DNA of 64,000 bases from an uncultured Helicobacter sp. (GTDB taxonomy: Bacteria; Campylobacterota; Campylobacteria; Campylobacterales; Helicobacteraceae). The stretch spans positions 62,001 to 126,000 of the forward strand of contig NZ_CALBGN010000015.1 of NCBI RefSeq assembly GCF_937893305.1, read 5' to 3'. Shown here one piece after another: positions 53,963 through 62,512 of this stretch (the stretch's first letter is position 1; each line of letters begins with the position of its first letter). The notes beneath the pieces were generated by a model that saw nothing but the letters and a program-made list of their open reading frames with translations, did not search any database and was not told where the DNA came from. The position numbers and the translations under genes are program-made.

Positions 53963-55557
53963 TACATTCCAATAACAACAAGAACAAAATAACACACAGC
54001 ACCAAATACAGCAGACACAGGAACCGTAATTAACCAAGCAGCCACAATTTTATTAATTGCAGAGCGTTTAACTAACTCTTCTTGATAAACTTTTTTCAGT
54101 TGCTTTTGATCCTTTTTCTTTAAATCTGGGATATCTTTATCTCTTAAGTCTTTTTCTTTTTTTTCTTTTTTACGATCAATGCTTTTAATCATTGCAGCTT
54201 TTTTGCGCACGGAAGATTTGCGGAATTTTTCCAAAAACAACTTAACTATTTCTGCATTTTCTCCCTTATGGGATTCTAAAATCTTAAGCTCCATTTCTTT
54301 GTAACGTTTTTTAAGATATTCTCTTAAAAATCCTACACCAAATACAGCTCCAACAGCGATATGAGTGGAGCTTACAGGCATTCCAAGCTCACTTGCAATA
54401 AGTACTGTTAATGCGGCACTCATTGCAATACAAAACGCACGGATTTGATCAAGCTCTGTAATCTCACTCCCTACTGTGCGAATTAACTTTGGTCCATAAA
54501 GTGCTAGTCCAATTGAGATTCCAAGCCCACCTAAAAGCATAATCCAAAAGGGCACACTGGCCTTTCCACCTATCACAAAACTCTCTTTAAGTGCATCATT
54601 AATTGCAGCTAATGGTCCAATAGCATTTGCAACATCATTTGCTCCATGTGCGAAGCTTAAAAGTGCTGCTGCAAAAATTAATGGAATCGTAAAGAGCTTA
54701 TTAATCTCTTCTTTTTTATTTTCTAGTTTTTCTAAAGTTCTATCAATGATAGGCTTCACTACAAAAAACACAACGATTGCAATTCCAAGACTAATCCCAA
54801 AAGACACAATAGGTTCTAATTTGATAATTTTTTTAAGTCCTTTACCCATCAAATACAAACTAAATGCCCAAGTCATAAATGCAATCAGATAAGGAACTAT
54901 GCGTTTTGCGGCTGCTTTTTTATCTTGCTTATAGGTGATAGTATTTTTAATAAAGAACAACAATAAAGCAGCAATCACCCCACCACTAATTGGAGAAATC
55001 ACCCAACTTGCCACAATCCTGCCAAGTTCTACCCAATTTGCTACTCCAAAACCTCCAGCAGCAATTCCAGCCCCTAAAATTCCACCAACAATGGAATGTG
55101 TCGTAGAAACAGGTGCGCCAATAGCTGTTGCAGCGTGAAGCCAAATTGCACCTGATAAAAGTGCTGCTAGCATCAGAGTTACAAATGTCTTTGCGTCTCC
55201 TATGGAATCCATAGAAATAATGCCAGATCGAACCGTATCCACAACCTCTCCTCCAGCAATTAATGCTCCAGAAATCTCACACACAGCAGCAATAACAATC
55301 GCCCCAGTCATTGTAAGAGCCTTGGAACCCACTGCTGGTCCAACATTATTTGCCACATCATTTGCGCCAATGTTTAACGCCATATAACCACCAACAATGG
55401 CTGCAAATCCTAATAAAAGCGGTTTTTCTATCTCATCGCTTGCAAGCATTACCATTACAATAATCACTAAGACAAAAGCAATAATAACTCCAATTTTACG
55501 CAAATCACCCTTGTTTATTTTGAGCCAACTCTCATCATATTGCAAAAAATCCTTCAT
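53962..55557 (-). CDS. pit: PiT-family inorganic phosphate transporter
   Basis: 531 residues with about 10-12 membrane helices. The duplicated signature is present: GGYMALNIGANDVANNVGPAVGSKALT (about 57-83) and LSFAHGANDVANAIGPLAAI (about 300-319), plus GAPVSTTHSIVGGILGAG and GMPVSSTHIAVGAVFGVG. A long charged cytoplasmic loop (about 410-500, many Lys/Glu) precedes the final helix. It imports phosphate with protons. The 198-base AT-rich region upstream (55558-55755) should hold its promoter. The phosphatase gene is translationally coupled downstream. Confidence 0.93.
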   Translation of the reverse strand: MKDFLQYDESWLKINKGDLRKIGVIIAFVLVIIVMVMLASDEIEKPLLLGFAAIVGGYMALNIGANDVANNVGPAVGSKALTMTGAIVIAAVCEISGALIAGGEVVDTVRSGIISMDSIGDAKTFVTLMLAALLSGAIWLHAATAIGAPVSTTHSIVGGILGAGIAAGGFGVANWVELGRIVASWVISPISGGVIAALLLFFIKNTITYKQDKKAAAKRIVPYLIAFMTWAFSLYLMGKGLKKIIKLEPIVSFGISLGIAIVVFFVVKPIIDRTLEKLENKKEEINKLFTIPLIFAAALLSFAHGANDVANAIGPLAAINDALKESFVIGGKASVPFWIMLLGGLGISIGLALYGPKLIRTVGSEITELDQIRAFCIAMSAALTVLIASELGMPVSSTHIAVGAVFGVGFLREYLKKRYKEMELKILESHKGENAEIVKLFLEKFRKSSVRKKAAMIKSIDRKKEKKEKDLRDKDIPDLKKKDQKQLKKVYQEELVKRSAINKIVAAWLITVPVSAVFGAVCYFVLVVIGM

Positions 55558-55755
55558 CCAACCCCTTTCTTAAATTTTATTTAAATATATTAAACGAAAT
55601 ATATTATTCTAAGGATTATAGATTTTACTTCTTCTTTAATTTAATATCCCTTTAATATTACTAATTGATGAAAGCAAATAATATTCATTGCCACTTAAGG
55701 TAACTTTTTTAAAAATCGCATTACAATTTTCAACTTTCTAAAAAAAGGATTTACA

Positions 55756-56268
55756 ATAAAAACAGAACTTTGGGAGAAAGTTTCGCACTTTCACGGACAC
55801 AAATGCCCCGGACTTGCCATAGGTTATCAAGCTGCCTTACTTGCAAAAGAAGTTCTAGAGATTAGCGAGATAATAGAAGATGAAGATATTGTGTGTTTAT
55901 CAGAAACAGATGCTTGTGGAGTTGATGCAATTCAGGTGGTTTTAAAAGCAACACTTGGCACAGGTTCTATGCAGATTCATTACTTAGGCAAACACGCGTT
56001 TAACATTTATAATAGAAAAAATGGCAAAAAAGCGCGTTTTGTTCTTTGTGATCCCATACAATTTCCAAGCAAAGAAGAAAAGCTTGCCTATTTACTCTCT
56101 AAAAATCCTAGAGATTTGTTTGCAATCAAAGAAACCATTAGTGATTTTCCACAAAAAGCTCGCATTTATGATGCGATTCCTTGTGCAATTTGTGGAGAAC
56201 ATACAGCGCAAAATGCACTCATTTTTACAAACGACAAGCAAGTTTGCAAAACTTGTCAAAATTCATAA
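55756..56268 (+). CDS. FmdE-like zinc-ribbon protein with apparent ATA start
   Basis: 170 residues if translation starts at the ATA at 55756-55758, which is preceded by AAAAAAGGATTTAC exactly where other genes of this window have ATG. No ATG, GTG or TTG exists in frame between the upstream stop (55696) and a GTG at 55891 that would remove the conserved start. The product contains LWEKVSHFHGHKCPGLAIGYQAAL, ETDACGVDAIQ and a C-terminal zinc ribbon CAICGE...CKTC, all typical of the FmdE family (named after formylmethanofuran dehydrogenase subunit E). It is first in an operon with an ABC importer. Confidence 0.75.
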   Translation: MKTELWEKVSHFHGHKCPGLAIGYQAALLAKEVLEISEIIEDEDIVCLSETDACGVDAIQVVLKATLGTGSMQIHYLGKHAFNIYNRKNGKKARFVLCDPIQFPSKEEKLAYLLSKNPRDLFAIKETISDFPQKARIYDAIPCAICGEHTAQNALIFTNDKQVCKTCQNS

Positions 56269-56280
56269 AAAGGATTCCAA

Positions 56281-57468
56281 ATGCACTTTTTTTTAAAACT
56301 CTTTGTTTTTATGCTTCTTAGCATTATTACCCTAAAAGCACATACAATTACAGATATGCGAGGCAAACAAATTGAGATTCCAGAAAACCTAGAACGCGTT
56401 GCAACCATTAGCGATGGCTTTGTAGAAGGTGTAATGACACATTTGGGTGTGATTGACAAAGTCAATGCCATAGGTTCTTGGTCAATGAAACGTGATTATA
56501 AATACTCTTTTGAAAGCGTTGATGGCAAACCCTACACAGCTAGAGGTTGGCACACAATGAAATATTTACATCCGTGGCTTAATGATTTGCCTTGCTTTAA
56601 CTCCGCTCAAGGTGATATCATAAACTATGAAACCCTAGCAAAAGCAAATCCACAAATTGTTATTTTAAGAGTGGGAGATTGCACCGTTTCTGGTGGATCA
56701 TACTTTAGAGGTGGCGATCCAAAGGCACTAGAAAAAACCATTGCAATGATAGAATCTCTTGGGATTCCACTTGTTGTATTATATTCTCCAACTTATTATG
56801 GTAAGGCTGAACTTGGCTCAATGCAAGAAGAAATGCGTGTCATTGGAGATGTTTTTAAACAAAGAGAAAAAGCTCTAAAACTCTATGATTACCTGCATTC
56901 CACGGAACTTCTTGTGCGTGAAAGAACAAAAAATATTCAAGATAAAGAAAAACCAAGCGTGCTTTACTTTGGGCTAAATTCTGCTGCTAGAAAACAAGGT
57001 GGCTCTGGAATGGCTTCTGGAATCACAACGCCTGAATCCTATATTATAGAAAACATCACAAATGCTAAAAATGCATTTCGCGGTAAAGGAAATAATATTA
57101 TTTTAAGCGGAGAGCAAGTGTATGCTATTGATCCTGATGTGATTTTACTCCCTACACAAAATGGCTACCATCCAGCAAACGAACTTTTAAGCGCACCTTA
57201 CTATCAAAATCTAAAAGAGCTCAAAGCCATTCAAACTAAACGCGTTTATGCACTGCCTTGGACACCGATGAACTGCTCTAGACGTGTAGAATATCCTTTG
57301 GATATTTTAGTGATTGCAAAAGCAGCTTATCCCGAGTTATTTAAAGATATAAAAGTGCATAACTTTGCATTAAAATTCTATCAAGATGTTTATAATGTTG
57401 ATGAAAATACTGCTAAAGCATTACGCAGCGAACAACTATTAGACTGGACGGAGGAAAATGATTTCTAA
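56281..57468 (+). CDS. Periplasmic substrate-binding protein of an FecCD-type ABC importer
   Basis: 395 residues. A signal peptide (FLKLFVFMLLSIITLKA, cleavage before HTI) leads a TroA/BtuF-type fold: ITDMRGKQIEIPENLERVATISDGFVEGVMTHLG, YETLAKANPQIVILRVG, ALEKTIAMIESLGIPLVVL, and LSGEQVYAIDPDVILLPTQNG. This class binds iron complexes, haem, cobalamin or, in the MolA case, molybdate/tungstate. Longer than a minimal BtuF, with an insertion around residues 60-110. The ribosome site AAAAGGATTCC ends two bases before ATG. It overlaps the permease start by 11 bases. Confidence 0.85.
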   Translation: MHFFLKLFVFMLLSIITLKAHTITDMRGKQIEIPENLERVATISDGFVEGVMTHLGVIDKVNAIGSWSMKRDYKYSFESVDGKPYTARGWHTMKYLHPWLNDLPCFNSAQGDIINYETLAKANPQIVILRVGDCTVSGGSYFRGGDPKALEKTIAMIESLGIPLVVLYSPTYYGKAELGSMQEEMRVIGDVFKQREKALKLYDYLHSTELLVRERTKNIQDKEKPSVLYFGLNSAARKQGGSGMASGITTPESYIIENITNAKNAFRGKGNNIILSGEQVYAIDPDVILLPTQNGYHPANELLSAPYYQNLKELKAIQTKRVYALPWTPMNCSRRVEYPLDILVIAKAAYPELFKDIKVHNFALKFYQDVYNVDENTAKALRSEQLLDWTEENDF

Positions 57469-58486
57469 TTTGCTAGGAGATATTCGCAAGCTCATCATCA
57501 TTTTTCTGCTTGCCACACTTTTTGTAACGGTGTTTTTTGCGATTACTTCTGGAAATTCTGAACTCTCTTTAAAAGCAGTTATAAATATTATCCTGTTTAA
57601 AACCACTAGTTACAATTTAGATTCCATCTCTACACGCGATATGGCAATTGTTTGGAATATGCGCTTACCACGCATTTTAATGGCAATCCTAGCGGGAATT
57701 GCACTTGCAACTGCAGGCGCACTCTATCAAGGCTGTTTTAGAAATCCACTTGTTGAGCCTTTTATCTTAGGGGCATCTTCTGGGGCTAGCTTTGGTGCTG
57801 CTCTTGCAATTGTCTTTCCTGCTCTTTTTTTGCCCACACAAATTTCTGCTTTTCTTTTCGCACTTCTTGCAGTAATAATTGCCTACACACTTGCACGCCA
57901 AAAAGGAGAGATAAACACAGTAGGACTCGTGCTATCAGGCGTGATTATAGGTTCTGTATTTTCCGCACTTGTCTCTATTATCAAATATCTCTCTGAAGAT
58001 ACGCAATTAAGAGAAATTACTTTTTGGATGATGGGTGGGCTTTATCACGCAAGCTGGAGCGATATCCCAATTAATGCCATTGTGATTTTGCTGTGTTTTG
58101 TGATTGCTTGGATTTTTGCGTGGAAACTCAATTTACTATCAATTGGCGATGAAGATTCTAAAAGCTTAGGCATTAATCCTGATAAATACAAAACGCTCTT
58201 TATTATAACCGCCACTTTAATGACCGCCATTTGTGTTTCAAGCGTAGGGATTATTGCGTGGGTTGGATTAATGATGCCACACGCTGCAAGATTACTTGTA
58301 GGACCTGATAATCGCTTTGTAATCCCTATTGCATCACTTTGTGGTGCAATTTATCTATTAATTTGCGACACAATCGCAAGAACACTCACCACCGGCGAAA
58401 TCCCCATAGGAATCATTACTTCAATCATTGGTGCGCCCTTTTTAATTTGGATTTTACGCGCTAAAAGTGGGCGTTTATTTGCATAA
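57458..58486 (+). CDS. FecCD-family ABC importer permease
   Basis: 342 residues with about ten membrane helices. RLPRILMAILAGIALATAGALYQGCFRNPLVEPFILGASSGASFGAALA and VGIIAWVGLMMPHAARLLVGPDNRFVIP, plus GEIPIGIITSIIGAPFLIWILR, are the BtuC/FecCD hallmarks. It sits between the binding protein (11-base overlap) and the ATPase (ten-base gap). The metal or complex transported is not shown by the sequence. Confidence 0.92.
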   Translation: MISNLLGDIRKLIIIFLLATLFVTVFFAITSGNSELSLKAVINIILFKTTSYNLDSISTRDMAIVWNMRLPRILMAILAGIALATAGALYQGCFRNPLVEPFILGASSGASFGAALAIVFPALFLPTQISAFLFALLAVIIAYTLARQKGEINTVGLVLSGVIIGSVFSALVSIIKYLSEDTQLREITFWMMGGLYHASWSDIPINAIVILLCFVIAWIFAWKLNLLSIGDEDSKSLGINPDKYKTLFIITATLMTAICVSSVGIIAWVGLMMPHAARLLVGPDNRFVIPIASLCGAIYLLICDTIARTLTTGEIPIGIITSIIGAPFLIWILRAKSGRLFA

Positions 58487-58496
58487 GGACAAGAAA

Positions 58497-59273
58497 ATGT
58501 TAAGAGTTGAAAATTTAAGCTTCTATTATGAAAACAACCAAATCTTAAAAAACATTTCTTTTTACGCAAATACAGGAGAACTTTGGGGCTTAATGGGACC
58601 AAATGGTAGTGGAAAGACAACTTTCTTTAAATGTGTGCTAGCTTTGCTTAAACCTGCATCCTGTCAAATTTTCATTAATGGTGAAAACTATCACTCCCTA
58701 ACCACGTCAAAAATGGCAAAACTCATCGCCTATGTCCCACAAGAACACAAACCACCTTTTCCCTTTAGCGTCAAAGAAATCGTGTTAATGGGGAGATCTC
58801 CATATATGGGAGGGATTTTTGGTTTAAAGAAAGAAGATTATGACGCTGCTTATGCAGCAATGGAGCTTTTAGAAATCCTAGATATTGCCGAACGCCCTGT
58901 AACTTCACTAAGTGGAGGGCAACGCCAACTTACACTTATTGCGCGTGCTTTAGCGCAAAATGCCCCCATAATGATTTTAGACGAACCCACAAGTGCATTA
59001 GATTTTCATAATCAAATCTCTATTTGGAAAATCTTAAAAAAAGTTTCAAAACTTGGAAAACTTATTCTTGCTTGCAGTCACGATCCTAATCATCTACTTT
59101 GGTTTGCAAGCCACACGCTTGTGTTAAAAAATGGAGAAATCATCGCATCTGGAAAAACAGATTCTATTATTACACCTAGGCTTTTAAAAGAAATTTATAA
59201 AAGTGAATACTCCATCTCAAAAGTGAATGACAAAAGCGTTATTCAACCCATTTTGGATTCCAACTTTTCATAA
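58497..59273 (+). CDS. ABC importer ATP-binding protein (FecE/BtuD type)
   Basis: 258 residues from the ATG at 58497; an opening from 58467 overlaps the permease. Walker A GPNGSGKTT (about 36-44), Q-loop YVPQEH, signature SLSGGQRQLTLIARALAQNAPIMILDEPTSALDFHNQ with Walker B, and the His switch ACSHDPNHLL are all present. It energises the FecCD-type importer. Its last codons (LDSNFS) include a copy of the 16-base dispersed word (59251-59266), and a hairpin spans its stop. Confidence 0.94.
   Translation: MLRVENLSFYYENNQILKNISFYANTGELWGLMGPNGSGKTTFFKCVLALLKPASCQIFINGENYHSLTTSKMAKLIAYVPQEHKPPFPFSVKEIVLMGRSPYMGGIFGLKKEDYDAAYAAMELLEILDIAERPVTSLSGGQRQLTLIARALAQNAPIMILDEPTSALDFHNQISIWKILKKVSKLGKLILACSHDPNHLLWFASHTLVLKNGEIIASGKTDSIITPRLLKEIYKSEYSISKVNDKSVIQPILDSNFS
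59251..59266 (-). repeat. 16-base dispersed word, copy 6
   Basis: TTTTGGATTCCAACTT on plus at the very end of the ABC ATPase gene, read as LDSNF on the plus strand. It contributes to the hairpin across the stop codon. Confidence 0.9.
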
Positions 59274-59282
59274 ACTTGGAAT
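59257..59282 (+). terminator. Hairpin spanning the end of the ABC operon
   Basis: ATTCCAA (59257-59263) pairs with TTGGAAT (59276-59282), with further TTT/AAA pairing inside and a TCAT loop, and then CTCTTT follows. It crosses the ATPase stop codon (59271-59273). Weak as a terminator because the U-tract is short, but it is well placed to end the operon. Confidence 0.4.
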
Positions 59283-59293
59283 ACTCTTTGCTT
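59276..59293 (+). promoter_or_regulatory. Sigma-54-like promoter for flgH
   Basis: TTGGAATACTCTTTGCTT keeps the invariant GG (59278-59279) and GC (59290-59291) ten bases apart, and the -12 box TTGCT is perfect, but the -24 box TTGGAAT departs from TTGGCAC at C. It is 46 bases before the flgH ATG (59339). Rod/ring flagellar genes are sigma-54-dependent in C. jejuni. The -24 box shares bases with the preceding hairpin, which could explain the match by chance. Confidence 0.35.
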
Positions 59294-59338
59294 AAAGTTT
59301 TACAAACTTGCACAAGGAAGTGCTAAAAGGAATCATAA

Positions 59339-60073
59339 ATGGAAAAATTAAAATCTCTAAATGCTCTATCTCTTGCATTTTCAAGTTTAGTAATAGCAAC
59401 TTGTTTTACCGCTTGCGCTACCACAGAGCCAAAAATCTCTTTTAAGCCACCAGCTTATGTAGAAGAACTACCTCCAAAAGAAGAAGAAGACAATTTTGGA
59501 AATCCCGGAAGCATCTTTGGAAGAGGAGATAATTTGTTATTCTCAGATCGTCGCGCTATGCAACTTAATGATTTAGTCACTGTAATTATTAACCAAACAG
59601 CTCAAGCAACCTCAACAGCAAATAAAAATCTTAATGAAACTTCAAATGCTACGCTAACTGGTCCAGGAATCACATTTGGCGGACCAAGTCAAAGCATAGG
59701 AAATTTTGCAAATAACCTAAACAATATCACAGGTTTTGGAATCACAACTGGGCAAAATACTTCGACCTTTCAAGGGGCGGGTTCTCAAAATCGCCAAGAA
59801 GCTTTTACAACAACTATTGCAGCACGCATTATTAAAGTTTTGCAAAATGGAAATTATTTCATTGAAGGAAGTCGAGAAATTTTAATCAATGGAGAAAAAC
59901 AAATTATCCATTTAAGCGGTGTTGTGCGCCCTAATGATATTGCGCGCGATAATACGATTGAATCACGCTTTATTGCTGATGCAAAGATTATGTATGACAC
60001 GCAAGGAGAACTAAAGCGCAACACAGAAAAAGGCTGGGGAACAAAACTTATTGAATCAGTTTGGCCTTTTTAA
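59339..60073 (+). CDS. flgH: Flagellar L-ring protein FlgH
   Basis: 244 residues. A lipoprotein signal (LAFSSLVIATCFTACATTEP, lipobox FTAC, Cys about 27) precedes the L-ring body: GSIFGRGDNLLFSDRRAMQLNDLVTVIINQTAQATSTANKNL, FTTTIAARIIKVLQNGNYFIEGSREILINGEKQIIHLSGVVRPNDIARDNTIESRFIADAKI. FlgH forms the outer-membrane bushing of the flagellar rod. It stands alone between the ABC operon and thrC, as flagellar genes are scattered in Helicobacter. Confidence 0.96.
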   Translation: MEKLKSLNALSLAFSSLVIATCFTACATTEPKISFKPPAYVEELPPKEEEDNFGNPGSIFGRGDNLLFSDRRAMQLNDLVTVIINQTAQATSTANKNLNETSNATLTGPGITFGGPSQSIGNFANNLNNITGFGITTGQNTSTFQGAGSQNRQEAFTTTIAARIIKVLQNGNYFIEGSREILINGEKQIIHLSGVVRPNDIARDNTIESRFIADAKIMYDTQGELKRNTEKGWGTKLIESVWPF

Positions 60074-60103
60074 AGGCTTATTTAGGCTAGATTAAGATAA
60101 AAT
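60064..60103 (+). promoter_or_regulatory. Short hairpin after flgH and -10 element for thrC
   Basis: GCCTTTTTAAAGGC (60064-60077) can form a small stem over the flgH stop and may act as a weak terminator. TAAAAT at 60098-60103 is a -10 candidate 40 bases before the thrC GTG. Confidence 0.35.
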
Positions 60104-60142
60104 ACGCAAATTTCTTTTCAACTTCTTACACAAAGGATTTGC

Positions 60143-61609
60143 GTGCAAACTCAATATTTCACAGGCACTCGTGGCGGAGAAGACTTAGGCATTACTTTTG
60201 AAGATGCTGTTCTTAATCCAAATGCTTCTTATGGGGGATTATATACACTAGAAAAATTCCCAAAATTTAGCAATGACGAGATTAAAGAATTTGCAAAACT
60301 TAGCTATGAAGAACTAACTCGTATTATATTTAATAAACTTGGCTTAAATCTTTCAAAAGAACTTTTACTTGAAGCTTTAAATCTTTATAAAAACTTTGAT
60401 GACAAATCTTCTCCAGCTCCGATGTATCCAATGACCCCTTACTTAAATGTTCAAAAGCTCTATTGTGGTCCAACGCGTGCTTTTAAAGATATGGCATTAC
60501 AACCTTTTGGTGTATTATTTAGCGGATTTTTACACACAAATAAAAACACACATAATTATTTAATTCTAGTTGCCACAAGTGGCGACACAGGTCCTGCTAC
60601 ACTACAAAGTTTTGCAAATCACCCCAATATTAAAGTTGTTTGTATTTACCCAAATGGTGGCACAAGCGATGTCCAACGCTTACAAATGACAACAATTAAT
60701 GCAGATAATATTGCTGTTTTTGGAATCAATGGAGATTTTGATGACGCACAAAGTTTGCTTAAGAACCTATTAAAAGATCCTAAATTTAATGCGATTTTAA
60801 AATCCAAAAATCTTGCATTAAGTGCGGCAAATAGTGTTAATTTTGGCAGAATCGCATTTCAGATTATTTACCACATTTACGCAAGCTTACAAGTGTATAA
60901 AATCAATGGAGAAAAGGTGCACACTATCGTTCCTAGTGGAAATTTTGGTAATGCGCTTGGCGCATTTTATGCTAAACTTATGGGATTTCCAATTGAACGC
61001 ATTTGGATTGCTTCTAATGCAAACAATATTCTAACGGAGTTCATCAACACAGGCGTATATGATATTTCTAATAAATCCTTGAAAAAAACTTGTTCTCCTG
61101 CAATGGATATTTTAAAAAGCTCTAATATTGAGCGAATGCTATTTTCACTTTTTAGCTCTTATCGCACACGAGAATTTATGGAATCCTTAGAACAAACTGG
61201 TAGATACACTTTAAATAAAGAAGAATTAATTTGGGTGCAAAGCTATTTTAGTGCAACAAGTTGCGATGATAATTTCTGCTTAGAAACCATTAAAAAATAC
61301 GCTAAACAAGGCTACATCATAGATCCACACACTGCTTGTGGCATCAAAGCCTATGAAACAATCCAATTTAAATATCCTCACGCAAAATGTGTGCTTTGCT
61401 CCACAGCAGAATGGACCAAATTTTCTCCAACACTTGCAAAAGCACTTGATTTAGGAGATTTAAGTGACAAAGAAGCACTAGAAAAGATCTCTCAAAATTA
61501 CAAGATTCCAATTCCTAAACAAATCAATTCTTTATTTAATCAAAAAGAAATCCACAATAAAGTGATTAACAAAGAAGAACTACTAGATAATATCTTACAA
61601 TGGTTATAA
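60143..61609 (+). CDS. thrC: Threonine synthase ThrC
   Basis: 488 residues from a GTG at 60143 (AAAGGATTTGC upstream). The N-terminus QYFTGTRGGEDLGITFEDAVLNPNASYGGLYTLEKFP and GPTRAFKDMALQPFGVLF with the PLP lysine near residue 118 mark the long (class I, yeast/E. coli-type) threonine synthase. ATSGDTGPATLQSFA, CIYPNGGTSDVQRLQM, NSVNFGRIAFQIIYH and VPSGNFGNALGAFYAKLMG complete the fold. It converts O-phosphohomoserine to threonine. glyQ follows after nine bases. Confidence 0.96.
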   Translation: MQTQYFTGTRGGEDLGITFEDAVLNPNASYGGLYTLEKFPKFSNDEIKEFAKLSYEELTRIIFNKLGLNLSKELLLEALNLYKNFDDKSSPAPMYPMTPYLNVQKLYCGPTRAFKDMALQPFGVLFSGFLHTNKNTHNYLILVATSGDTGPATLQSFANHPNIKVVCIYPNGGTSDVQRLQMTTINADNIAVFGINGDFDDAQSLLKNLLKDPKFNAILKSKNLALSAANSVNFGRIAFQIIYHIYASLQVYKINGEKVHTIVPSGNFGNALGAFYAKLMGFPIERIWIASNANNILTEFINTGVYDISNKSLKKTCSPAMDILKSSNIERMLFSLFSSYRTREFMESLEQTGRYTLNKEELIWVQSYFSATSCDDNFCLETIKKYAKQGYIIDPHTACGIKAYETIQFKYPHAKCVLCSTAEWTKFSPTLAKALDLGDLSDKEALEKISQNYKIPIPKQINSLFNQKEIHNKVINKEELLDNILQWL

Positions 61610-61618
61610 GGATTTACA

Positions 61619-62512
61619 ATGCTTTATTTTTCTGATTTACTCTTAAAATTACAAGAATTTTGGCATAAACAAGGTTGTCTTATCATACAGCCTTATGATA
61701 TTCCAGCAGGTGCTGGAACATTTCATCCAGCAACACTACTTAGAAGCTTGGATTCTAAACCTTGGAGTGTGGCTTATGTCGCTCCATCACGCCGTCCCAC
61801 AGATGGAAGATATGGAGAGAATCCAAACCGACTAGGAAGCTATTATCAATTCCAAGTTTTAATCAAACCTAGTCCGAACAATATTCAAGAGCTTTATTTA
61901 AAAAGTTTAGAATATTTAGGATTAAATCTTAAAAATCACGATGTGCGCTTTATTGAAGACAACTGGGAATCTCCAACACTAGGAGCTTGGGGCTTGGGTT
62001 GGGAGGTATGGCTTAATGGAATGGAAGTTACACAATTTACCTATTTTCAACAAGTTGGTGGAATCCCTTGCGATCCTGTAGCAGTAGAAATCACCTATGG
62101 AACAGAGCGTTTGGCAATGTACCTACAAGGAGTAGAAAATGTTTTTGATATTAAATGGAATCCAAATTACACTTATGCAGATGTCCATTTAGAAGGTGAA
62201 TTTGAATTTTCAAAATATAACTTTGAAGTTGCAGATACTGCTATGCTTTTTGAGTTTTTTGCAAAAATGCAGCAAGAAGGAAATCGTGCATTAGAAGCAG
62301 GATTGCCATTGCCTGCGTATGATTGTGCAATGCTCGCAAGCCATTTGTTCAATGTTCTTGATGCAAGAAAAGCAATTTCAGCAACAGAACGCCAAAACTA
62401 TATTTTAAAAATCCGCGAACTTGCAAAAGCTTGCGCAACACTTTACAAAGAACAAGAACCTTTGCGTCAAGAGCGTTTAGAACAAAGTAAATTATCATGC
62501 AAAAACTTTTAG
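61619..62512 (+). CDS. glyQ: Glycyl-tRNA synthetase alpha chain
   Basis: 297 residues. [115 protein letters not shown] are nearly invariant in GlyQ. It is the catalytic half of the alpha2beta2 bacterial enzyme; glyS is not in the window, as in H. pylori where the two are apart. The Nif3-like gene starts 16 bases inside its 3' end. Confidence 0.97.
   Translation: MLYFSDLLLKLQEFWHKQGCLIIQPYDIPAGAGTFHPATLLRSLDSKPWSVAYVAPSRRPTDGRYGENPNRLGSYYQFQVLIKPSPNNIQELYLKSLEYLGLNLKNHDVRFIEDNWESPTLGAWGLGWEVWLNGMEVTQFTYFQQVGGIPCDPVAVEITYGTERLAMYLQGVENVFDIKWNPNYTYADVHLEGEFEFSKYNFEVADTAMLFEFFAKMQQEGNRALEAGLPLPAYDCAMLASHLFNVLDARKAISATERQNYILKIRELAKACATLYKEQEPLRQERLEQSKLSCKNF

Noticed and set aside
55199..55214. 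Palindrome CTATGGAATCCATAG inside pit
   Set aside because: It contains the GGAATC core but lies in a conserved transporter region and is short; kept only as part of the general word excess.
55891..56268. Starting the FmdE-like gene at the GTG at 55891
   Set aside because: This would delete the conserved FHGHKCPG block, which is clearly encoded upstream in the same frame.
59309..59325. A second sigma-54-like match (TTGCACAAGGAAGTGCT) before flgH
   Set aside because: It lacks the GG of the -24 box and is too near the start codon. The GG-N10-GC match at 59276-59293 fits better.
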